From: Bacteroides sp. | GTDB taxonomy: Bacteria; Bacteroidota; Bacteroidia; Bacteroidales; Marinifilaceae | Length of the DNA: 53,706 nt | Direction: 5' to 3' | Assembly (NCBI GenBank): GCA_021771575.1 | Contig: JAETOX010000009.1 | Location: 1 to 53,706, forward strand | Shown here: piece by piece, positions 8,798 through 15,832 of the stretch | Layout: each line of letters begins with the position of its first letter | How positions within the stretch are numbered: the first letter of the stretch is position 1 | The notes under the pieces: generated by a model | Database searches by the model: none | Told to the model about the DNA's origin: nothing | The model's input: only the letters and a program-made list of their open reading frames with translations | Position numbers and translations under genes: made by a program

Positions 8798-9184
8798 TTA
8801 TTTGCTGGTAAGCACATATCCTAAGCCGGCAAAAAGTATGCCTAAAATGACACTTAGGCCGATATTCAGGAAAAAAATTAGATAAGCTTTGGTGGTAAGC
8901 AACTGAAAGTTTTCCATTGAAAAGGTAGAAAAAGTGGTGAAACTGCCACAAAAACCGACGGCAAGCAAAAACCGATAGGCAGAGCTTCCCTGATGGGCAA
9001 AAAGTCCGCTCAGCAAGCCGATCAAAAAGCAACCTGTCATATTGATCAGGAAAGTGCCAAAAGGAAAAGAACCCTGAAAAAACAACTTGACTCCCTCTGT
9101 GAGTAAATAGCGGGAAACTCCTCCCAACAGAGAACCGAGACCAACAAGAAAAACATTTTGCCACATAGTCGATTTTTTTTGCAA
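8798..9184 (-). CDS. crcB: Fluoride exporter CrcB/Fluc
   Basis: This is a small inner-membrane fluoride channel that works as a dual-topology dimer. The 128 residues carry four hydrophobic segments (about 10-28, 40-62, 70-90, 100-125) and family motifs: GGVSRYLL near the N terminus, GTFLINMTGCFLIGLL, and GFCGSFTTFSTFS, which carries the pore Phe/Ser/Thr residues. An alternative start is the Met at codon 7 (MWQNVFL, base 9166). No fluoride riboswitch was recognised upstream. The AlkD-like gene follows after 7 bases. Confidence 0.95.
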   Translation of the reverse strand: MQKKSTMWQNVFLVGLGSLLGGVSRYLLTEGVKLFFQGSFPFGTFLINMTGCFLIGLLSGLFAHQGSSAYRFLLAVGFCGSFTTFSTFSMENFQLLTTKAYLIFFLNIGLSVILGILFAGLGYVLTSK

Positions 9185-9289
9185 ATTAAAAAAATTAAGT
9201 TCAGATAAAGAAATAGAAGGTGTAACTAAATCCTCTTTTCTGCGTTTATAATCCCATACATTGAATGAAGTTTAATTAAAATTATTGTT

Positions 9290-9778
9290 ATGGCTGCTAA
9301 TATTGGTTTAAACGAAGGAATGGTCAAAGCGAGCAAGAATGTCCTCAATAACTTGTTGGCCGATCACTTTGTTCTTCTGGCGAAAACATGGAATTATCAC
9401 TGGAATGTCAAAGGAGTCAGTTTTCATTCCTATCACATTTTTATGGAAGAATTATATAATGGATTGATTGAAGATATTGATGCTATTGCCGAGCGCATCC
9501 GTTCCCTGGATGAACGGCCCCTCGGATCCCTTGCTGGTTATCTGGAACATAATCGTATTAAAGAACATTGTGAAGCTGACCCTTTGCCAGAAGCCAAGCA
9601 AATGCTGGCGATCCTAAGTAAAGATAATGACACCCTCATCCGTGAAATCCGCAAGGATATTGAACAGCTGGAAAAAGAAGAAGATACCGAAGATGCTGGT
9701 ACGACTAACTTCCTCGAAGATATGATCGAAAAGAAAGAGAAAACAGCCTGGATGATCAGGGCCTATCTGGAAAAATAA
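9290..9778 (+). CDS. dps: Dps-family ferritin-like DNA-protection protein
   Basis: Dps forms 12-subunit shells that oxidise and store iron with peroxide and protect DNA. The 162-residue protein is one four-helix bundle. Ferroxidase residues sit in YHWNVKG (His37), SYHIFMEELY (His49) and EDIDAIAERI (about Asp62/Asp64, Glu68), the standard Dps spacing. The N terminus is short, without the Lys-rich tail used for DNA binding in E. coli Dps. It stands alone on the plus strand, divergent from crcB, with its own terminator. Confidence 0.93.
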   Translation: MAANIGLNEGMVKASKNVLNNLLADHFVLLAKTWNYHWNVKGVSFHSYHIFMEELYNGLIEDIDAIAERIRSLDERPLGSLAGYLEHNRIKEHCEADPLPEAKQMLAILSKDNDTLIREIRKDIEQLEKEEDTEDAGTTNFLEDMIEKKEKTAWMIRAYLEK

Positions 9779-9811
9779 AATTTCCCGAAATATCGAAAAT
9801 GTCGAAACAAT

Positions 9812-9858
9812 CGAAAACGTTGAAAAGGCTTGGTCCTTTTTGACGTTTTCGACTATTT
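9812..9858 (+). terminator. Terminator of dps
   Basis: A 17-base stem with one mismatch (9812-9828 and 9835-9851, CGAAAACGT...ACGTTTTCG) and a 6-base loop, followed by a T-containing tract (TATTTTTAT), 33 bases after dps. Confidence 0.75.
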
Positions 9859-10076
9859 TTATATATCTACCTCCGATACCCTTATAATCGGTTAGGTAAA
9901 GAGAAAAAAAACTTGCTGTAGACCTGACTAAGCGGAGCTAGCAAATAGCTATAATAGAATGTTCTGATAAAATGTATGGGGACACCTGTATCAATATTGG
10001 ATGTATTCTCACAAAAACATTGGTGAATCAGGATTCTCCACTTCCCCTCTTCTGGGATCGGAGGGGAAGTGGGGAG
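9859..10076. other. Non-coding stretch between dps and rlmD with a 12-bp hairpin
   Basis: No gene is seen. At 10038-10049 and 10061-10072 a perfect 12-bp inverted repeat (CCACTTCCCCTC) with an 11-base loop lies 5 bases beyond the end of the minus-strand rRNA methyltransferase gene. It is probably that gene's transcription end, although no T tract follows on the minus strand. A weaker imperfect repeat lies around 9870-9897. Confidence 0.5.
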
Positions 10077-11480
10077 TTATTTTTTATGTAAGAGGACGAT
10101 ATTTTCGACATGGTGTGTATGTGGAAACATGTCAACGGGTTGTACGGCCATCACTTCATAAGCCACGTCCAGCAACTGAAGATCACGGGCTTGTGTTGCC
10201 GAATTACAGCTTACATAAACGATTCGCTCAGGTGAAGCATCGAGAATTGTTTGTACAACCCCCGGGTGCATACCTGCACGGGGAGGATCAGTAATGATGA
10301 CGTCGGGCCGGCCATGTTCGGCAATAAACTCTGCATTCAGAATGTCCTTCATATCTCCGGCATAAAAAGATGTATTTTGGATACCATTGATGACAGAGTT
10401 GACTTTTGCATCCTCAATAGCTTCCGGTACATATTCGATACCGACTACTTTTGCAGCTTGGCGGGCGACGAAATTGGCAATCGTCCCTGTTCCCGTATAG
10501 AGGTCGTAAACCGTTTCCCGGCCTGTTAAACCGGCTAAGTTGCGGGTTTGGCTATATAGATTATAAGCTTGCTCGGAATTTGTCTGATAGAATGATTTAG
10601 GACCTATTTTGAATTTCAACCCTTCCATTTCCTCGAAAATGTGATCCTGGCCCCGATAGCAGATAATTTTCTGATCGGTGAGGTTGTCATTTAATTTCTC
10701 ATTAATAACATACATCAGCGAGGTAATCTGTGGAAACCGACTGGCTAACTGATCGAGTAGGGCTTCCCGGACAGGGCGGTCTTCGTGACCGAAAGCCAGT
10801 ATGACCATATTTTCTCCGGTCGAAGCAGTACGGATAATCAGGGTCCGTAAGAATCCTCGTTGCTCTCGGATATTGTAAAAACTAAGTCCGTTTTCAAGGG
10901 CGTACTCCCGGATAAAATTACGGATTTCGTTGGAAGGTTCTCCTTGTAGGCAGCAATGTTCAATGTCGACCACTTTGTCGAAAAAGCCGGGTACGTGGAA
11001 ACCGATAGCAGGGTTACGCTCAATGTCTGTTCCTTGGGCGATTTCTTCGCGGGTCAGAAAACGCTTGTCGGAAAAAGTAAATTCCAGTTTGTTGCGATAA
11101 TAAAACCGGTTTTCGGCTCCGATAATCGGAGAGAGATTCTGTAATTTTACTTTCCCGATACGCTGGAGATTATCGACGATTTCCTGTTGTTTGAATTCCA
11201 ACTGTTTTTCGTATGGCAGATTCTGCCATTTACATCCTCCGCAAATCCCGAAATGGGGACAGGATGGTTGGATGCGTAAATCCGAAAGCCGTTGGGTACA
11301 GACAACGAAGCCTTCCATGAAATTTTTTCTTTTGCGGGTAACCTGAACGTCTACAATGTCGCCCGGGACAGTATTCGGTACGAACAGGACTTTATCGTCT
11401 ACATAGGCAATCGATTTGCCTTCTGCTGCGATTTTTTGTATTTCGATATTTTCCAGTAATGGTTTTTTACCTCTTGCCAT
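10077..11480 (-). CDS. rlmD: 23S rRNA (uracil-5)-methyltransferase, RlmD/RumA family
   Basis: This SAM-dependent enzyme makes m5U in 23S rRNA. The 467 residues show an N-terminal TRAM domain (about 5-65, KIAAEGKSIAYVDDKVLFVPNTVPGD), a 4Fe-4S cysteine set (CPHFGICGGCKW plus a later Cys in the CCLQG region), and a Rossmann methyltransferase domain. That domain carries VYDLYTGTGTIANF for SAM binding, TDPPRAGMHP, the catalytic Cys in VYVSCNSAT, and a C-terminal VDMFPHTHHVE. Family-level assignment is firm; whether the target is the RlmD or RlmCD position is not decidable here. It is 19 bases downstream of the sirtuin gene and probably in one operon. Confidence 0.9.
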   Translation of the reverse strand: MARGKKPLLENIEIQKIAAEGKSIAYVDDKVLFVPNTVPGDIVDVQVTRKRKNFMEGFVVCTQRLSDLRIQPSCPHFGICGGCKWQNLPYEKQLEFKQQEIVDNLQRIGKVKLQNLSPIIGAENRFYYRNKLEFTFSDKRFLTREEIAQGTDIERNPAIGFHVPGFFDKVVDIEHCCLQGEPSNEIRNFIREYALENGLSFYNIREQRGFLRTLIIRTASTGENMVILAFGHEDRPVREALLDQLASRFPQITSLMYVINEKLNDNLTDQKIICYRGQDHIFEEMEGLKFKIGPKSFYQTNSEQAYNLYSQTRNLAGLTGRETVYDLYTGTGTIANFVARQAAKVVGIEYVPEAIEDAKVNSVINGIQNTSFYAGDMKDILNAEFIAEHGRPDVIITDPPRAGMHPGVVQTILDASPERIVYVSCNSATQARDLQLLDVAYEVMAVQPVDMFPHTHHVENIVLLHKK

Positions 11481-11499
11481 GTAAAATTGTGCTGATAAA

Positions 11500-12189
11500 T
11501 TATTGATTTGGAACAGATAGGAGTTTTAAAAGTTCGGCTACCCCTTCGGAAGCACCTTTTTCAAGCAGGTGGAAGCCATGCCGCCGGGCTTCTGCCGGAA
11601 TCTTTGGATCGATGACGAATACAGGAATACCTGCCGGTGCATAATGAAGCAGACTGGCAGCCGGATAAACAGCCAGCGAAGTACCGATGATGACAAAAAT
11701 GTCTGCTTGGCGTACCAGTTCCGTTGCCGGCTCGATGTTGGGAACAGCTTCCCCGAAGAACACCACATGAGGACGCATCAGGGAACCGTCTTCACAACGC
11801 GTTCCCGGTTTTAGTTCCCAGCTGTCCAGATCATAGATCAGCTCAGGATTCTTGCTGCTTCGTACTTTCTTTAATTCACCGTGAAGGTGTAGCACCTGCC
11901 GGCTACCGGCCCGTTCGTGCAGGTCGTCTATGTTTTGCGTGATGATCTGCACATCGAAATATTTTTCGAGTTTGGCTAGCCCGAGATGGCCGGCATGGGG
12001 CTGGGCTTCGTAAAGCTGTTTCCGGCGTTGATTATAAAAATCGTTCACTAATTCAGGATTGCGCTCCAACGCTTCCGGCGTGCAGACATCTTCGATCCGA
12101 TAGTTTTCCCATAACCCGTCACTATCCCGGAAAGTCTTGATTCCGCTTTCGGCACTCATGCCGGCACCTGTTAATATAACCAGTTTCAT
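11500..12189 (-). CDS. cobB: NAD-dependent protein deacylase, sirtuin (CobB/SIRT5-like class)
   Basis: Sirtuins remove acyl groups from lysine using NAD. The 229 residues have GAGMSAESGI (8-17), TQNIDDLHERAG (84-95), catalytic His103 in LHLHGEL, and GTSLAVYPAA near 180. Tyr52 and Arg55 in FYNQRR match the residue pair that lets SIRT5/CobB-type sirtuins take succinyl or malonyl lysine. The region that normally carries four zinc cysteines (about 108-138) has only one Cys (132), so the structural zinc site appears to be lost. Confidence 0.93.
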   Translation of the reverse strand: MKLVILTGAGMSAESGIKTFRDSDGLWENYRIEDVCTPEALERNPELVNDFYNQRRKQLYEAQPHAGHLGLAKLEKYFDVQIITQNIDDLHERAGSRQVLHLHGELKKVRSSKNPELIYDLDSWELKPGTRCEDGSLMRPHVVFFGEAVPNIEPATELVRQADIFVIIGTSLAVYPAASLLHYAPAGIPVFVIDPKIPAEARRHGFHLLEKGASEGVAELLKLLSVPNQ

Positions 12190-12511
12190 ACGTTTAGCCT
12201 TTTTCTTGCTGGGGATTAAACTTTAAGGTTTCATTTCCGTACCCCCTGCTATCAAAAAATAGGGAGGATCTCTGGGAAATATATTGGCAACAAAGGTAGT
12301 AAAACTTCCGCTAATAAAGACACTCCTACTATTTTGATCATTGTCTCTTCTTTTTTTGTTGTGAATTTTATGTATTCCCTTCCTCTTTTTAGCAATATTT
12401 AGGCATATCTGGGTTTATCTTTAAATTGAATTAAATTTCTTTTGTAAAAGATTTTGAAGGAAGTATAGAAATAAATAAATTGCTTGCGGAATGTAAAATG
12501 AATTCAAGATT
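12190..12511. other. Divergent intergenic region, sirtuin / LRR gene
   Basis: It holds no gene. On the minus strand TACCTTTG at 12298-12291 fits the Bacteroidetes -7 consensus and would drive the sirtuin-rlmD pair with a leader of about 95 bases. On the plus strand the best candidate for the LRR gene is the imperfect TATCTTTA near 12416. Confidence 0.45.
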
Positions 12512-15148
12512 ATGGAAAAGATTTTGACATATTTGTCGTTAATGCTTGGATGTTTGATAATACTGCTGGGCCAGGAGGGCTTTGCGCAGAAAGTCGGAAA
12601 AGATACCCTGAAGGTGACAGAAAGTGACCATCGCGAGGCCGAAGCTTTATTGACAAAAGAAAGGCAGGTTGCCATGGAACGGAAAGCTTTGGAAGCTTTA
12701 TACGATGCTACTGCTGGCGAAAAATGGAAGAATAATAAAAATTGGCTGAGTGATAAACCCCTAAGCGAATGGTACGGCATCCATCGGAATTACGATGATG
12801 GAAAACTGTCGGTTTATTTAACCGACAATGGTTTGAAGGGAACACTTCCGGCTGCTCTTTTCGAGTTGGAATCCCTGTCAGTTTTAAACTTGGATAGGAA
12901 CCAGCTGGAAGGAAAATTGCCTCTGGAAATCGGAAAGTGTAAAGACTTGACATATTTGTCCTTGAGGGATAATCGGCTTGTCGGTAATATTCCTGCTGAA
13001 GTGGGGAAATTATCACAATTGGTTTTCCTGGATTTATCCTGCAATCGCTTGGATGGTTCTTTGCCACCAGAGATTGGGCAATTGAGAAATTTGGGTAACC
13101 TTTCTTTGGAGCATAACCAATTTCGTGGAGCAATACCCGAAGAAATTACCTTTTTGAAAAAACTGAATCAACTCATCTTATCCAATAACCAGTTTACCGG
13201 AAAAATACCTTCTGGTTGGGAAAAAATAGAAAAACTGTCAAATATCAATCTGAGCCATAATTATTTAAGTGGACAGATACCAGAGAGCATGGCCGATTTA
13301 TTGTATTTGCATACGTTAAGTCTCACCGGTAATCGATTGACTGGCACCATTTCCGAAGGTTTCGGTGAATTGCGAAGTTTGCGAAAGCTGGATTTATCTG
13401 ATAATCGGTTGACAGGCCCTATACCTGCCGCATTGTTTTCTCTGCCTGAACTTTATAACCTACAATTGTATAATAATTTGTTGACCGGAGCGATACCGTG
13501 GGAGATTGGTCAAGCAGGTAAATTACGCTACTTGAATCTGACCGGTAATCGGTTGACCGATACCTTGCCTGGATCGATTGGACGATTGGAAAATTTGTAT
13601 TTCTGCGATTTGGGCAAAAACAAACTAACCGGAAAGATTCCACCCGAGATAGGGAAATTAAAGAATTTAACTCGTTTAGAATTATGGGAAAATCAGTTGT
13701 CGGGAAGCGTTCCGGCAGAGATTGGAAACCTAACCAATCTGACTTATTTGGGAATGAGCGATAACCGTTTATTTGGCGAACTTCCTGCGACCTTGAGTAA
13801 TTTGAAATGCTTGGAAAATTTATATGCCCAGAATAATTATTTTTCCGGTAGTCTGCCTCCGGGCTTGGGCAAACTATCAAAACTGACACTTATTAATTTA
13901 CGTGGAAATAGATTTACCGGCACCATCCCGGTAGAATGGGGGGAATTAAGTAGCCTACGTGAGTTATATTTGAGTGGGAATCAATTAAATGGAATATTGC
14001 CTGAAGAAATCGGGCAATGGTCTAAAATCAAATACCTTTATTTGGAACGAAATCAATTACAAGGAAACCTGCCTGCCACTATAGGAAATCTGCTCTTTTT
14101 AGAACGGTTGAATTTACAAAATAATCGCTTATCCGGTAAGTTACCTGAAGAGTTCGGAAACTTGGAAAACTTGGATTTTGCAAATTTCCAGAATAATCGC
14201 CTGACAGGATTACCAGAAAACATGGGAGGTTTGAGGCGTTTGGTCGAATTGAATTTGGCAGACAACTGTTTGCAGGGGACTATTCCGGAAAGTATCGGAG
14301 GGATGGTGAATTTAAGATTGTTGGTCCTAGCGGAAAATCAATTATCCGGTGCATTGCCGGCTACCATTGGCCAGCTTGAAAGTTTAGAAGGTCTGTTTTT
14401 GACAGCGAATCAAATCAGCGGTTCTTTGCCAGAGACGATCGGACAATTGAGGAATCTGAAAAAACTGATTTTGGACGACAATAAATTTACCGGTGCATTG
14501 CCGGAATCGATCGGGGATTTGCAGCAGTTGCAAGTGTTGAGGGCACGGAAAAATCAATTTTCTGGCGTCTTGCCTTCCAGTATCGGTTATCTGAGGAATT
14601 TGGAGATACTCGATTTAGGGGCTAATGAGCTGACAGGTGAGATTCCGGCAGAAATAGGTGAACTAGATAGACTCAAATGGTTATTCTTGTACACAAACAA
14701 TTTACAGGGAGAAATTCCTCCGGAGTTGGGAAATTTGGGAAAATTGGAAACACTGGGGTTGAGTTCCAATAAATTGACTGGTAAAATTCCTCCAGAGCTG
14801 GCCAATATGCGCGCTCTGGAAGAATTGTTGTTGGGATGGAACGATTTGACAGGTCCTATCCCTGCCGAATTGGGGGATTTGACGAAATTGACGAAATTGG
14901 ATTTAATATATAATGAAATGTCAGGTAGTATTCCTCCGGAATTGGGAAATTTGAAACATTTGAAACAATTACGATTGACTGAAAATCATTTCACCGGCTC
15001 TATCCCGGATGAATTATTCCGTTTACCTGAACTAAAAGAAATTCATTTGAGAAATAACCTGCTGAAAATAGACTGGGATAAAATCCGGCAGCATGAGGTT
15101 TGGGGAAAAATGCCACAAGATTCTTTTAAACAACGCCAATTGAAGTAA
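12512..15148 (+). CDS. Secreted leucine-rich repeat protein with 31 plant-type LRRs
   Basis: The 878 residues begin with a signal peptide (about 1-25, ending GFAQ), then a short charged segment and an LRR N-cap-like stretch (about 60-97) with LYDATAGEKW and NNKNWLSDKPLSEWYG, typical of bacterial and plant-like LRR proteins. From residue 99 to about 840 I count 31 consecutive repeats with the consensus LxxLxLxxNxLxGxIPxxIGxLxx. All have 24 residues except the first and the twentieth, with 23. A C-terminal cap follows (about 841-878). No kinase, transmembrane or recognisable sorting domain is attached. A binding or adhesion role at the cell surface or outside is inferred; the ligand is unknown. 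It appears to be transcribed alone. Confidence 0.92.
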   Translation: MEKILTYLSLMLGCLIILLGQEGFAQKVGKDTLKVTESDHREAEALLTKERQVAMERKALEALYDATAGEKWKNNKNWLSDKPLSEWYGIHRNYDDGKLSVYLTDNGLKGTLPAALFELESLSVLNLDRNQLEGKLPLEIGKCKDLTYLSLRDNRLVGNIPAEVGKLSQLVFLDLSCNRLDGSLPPEIGQLRNLGNLSLEHNQFRGAIPEEITFLKKLNQLILSNNQFTGKIPSGWEKIEKLSNINLSHNYLSGQIPESMADLLYLHTLSLTGNRLTGTISEGFGELRSLRKLDLSDNRLTGPIPAALFSLPELYNLQLYNNLLTGAIPWEIGQAGKLRYLNLTGNRLTDTLPGSIGRLENLYFCDLGKNKLTGKIPPEIGKLKNLTRLELWENQLSGSVPAEIGNLTNLTYLGMSDNRLFGELPATLSNLKCLENLYAQNNYFSGSLPPGLGKLSKLTLINLRGNRFTGTIPVEWGELSSLRELYLSGNQLNGILPEEIGQWSKIKYLYLERNQLQGNLPATIGNLLFLERLNLQNNRLSGKLPEEFGNLENLDFANFQNNRLTGLPENMGGLRRLVELNLADNCLQGTIPESIGGMVNLRLLVLAENQLSGALPATIGQLESLEGLFLTANQISGSLPETIGQLRNLKKLILDDNKFTGALPESIGDLQQLQVLRARKNQFSGVLPSSIGYLRNLEILDLGANELTGEIPAEIGELDRLKWLFLYTNNLQGEIPPELGNLGKLETLGLSSNKLTGKIPPELANMRALEELLLGWNDLTGPIPAELGDLTKLTKLDLIYNEMSGSIPPELGNLKHLKQLRLTENHFTGSIPDELFRLPELKEIHLRNNLLKIDWDKIRQHEVWGKMPQDSFKQRQLK

Positions 15149-15179
15149 AGGACGAATAGGTCGGTATCCGACTGTATAT

Positions 15180-15374
15180 TTTTATGCTGACGGCTCTGCT
15201 GGCTTCGGCTGCTGACATGATTTTGTACGGATCGTCATCTGGGTGCATATATGACAACCAGGCAAGGCGGTCCGTTTTCATCGCTTCGAGCCATTGGTCC
15301 TTCTGGTTGTCGGGGAAGACGAAAATGAGCATATTGCCCCCAATATCCATAGCCTGTAGCAGTAAATTTTGTGT
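15180..15374 (-). pseudogene. Possible remnant of an unrecognised gene
   Basis: The open minus-strand frame contains segments such as MLIFVFPDNQKDQWLEAM and LAWLSYMHPDDDPY followed by AAEASRAVS, which look like genuine protein rather than an antisense shadow. It starts right after a stop codon, has no credible start context, and runs at its 3' end into the antisense of the LRR gene (frame to 15126). I do not recognise the family. A decayed or truncated gene end is the simplest reading; a short functional gene starting at 15350 is possible. Confidence 0.3.
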
Positions 15375-15408
15375 TTAAGGTATATACCCTATCTACAAAG
15401 CTCCTACC

Positions 15409-15430
15409 AATAGGGGCCCAATAGGGGCCC
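15409..15430. repeat. Tandem 11-base direct repeat containing GGGCCC
   Basis: AATAGGGGCCC occurs twice head to tail (15409-15419, 15420-15430). CCAATAGG at 15407-15414 is inverted as CCTATTGG at 15458-15465, and further degenerate ATTGG/ATGGGG copies follow to about 15490. Confidence 0.7.
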
Positions 15431-15774
15431 AATGCCGTATGAATAACTGAGAGCCGGCCTATTGGATTGCTATTGGGGTGCTAATGGGGCAGAGATGGTA
15501 GAAACCTTATATAAACCTTCTATCTTGTTTATTTTGAACAGGTTCGTGGAAACATCTCTTTTTGATACGCAACAATGAGGATTTAAAAGAATCTGAAGTA
15601 GAAGCAAATCTCTTGAAAACGGAGACTTCAAAAGGATGTTTTATCCGATTCAACTGTTGAGTGTACCAATATCAATGAACGATTCATTTCTAGTGAACCA
15701 AATTTGTTTAATTTTATTCCTCCACTTTTTAATGGATTGTAGTGAACATGGATAATAAACGGGTGGCATGACAC

Positions 15775-15808
15775 AAAAAAGAAGGCATCCTTTTCAGATA
15801 CCTTCTTC
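15775..15808 (-). terminator. Terminator of valS
   Basis: On the minus strand GAAGGTAT pairs with ATGCCTTC (one G-U pair) and is followed by TTTTTT (15780-15775). It lies about 25 bases after the valS stop. Confidence 0.75.
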
Positions 15809-15832
15809 TTCTTCTAATTTATTTATCTTTTT

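Larger units (their letters stand above)
15149..15770. other. Gene-poor stretch with possible gene remnant and short repeats
   Basis: No intact gene is seen. A weak hairpin (15160-15164 with 15168-15172) follows the LRR gene. A minus-strand open frame at about 15180-15374 has protein-like composition. Tandem GGGCCC repeats at 15409-15430 form an inverted repeat with 15458-15465. The rest (15540-15770) shows nothing recognisable. Confidence 0.5.

Noticed and set aside
9185-9289. Possible fluoride riboswitch before crcB
   Set aside because: No recognisable fluoride-riboswitch core could be seen upstream of crcB; only AT-rich sequence is present.
12421-12780. Minus-strand 119-codon frame across the LRR gene start
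   Set aside because: It is antisense to the LRR signal peptide and N-cap, has no promoter, and its composition mirrors the real gene.
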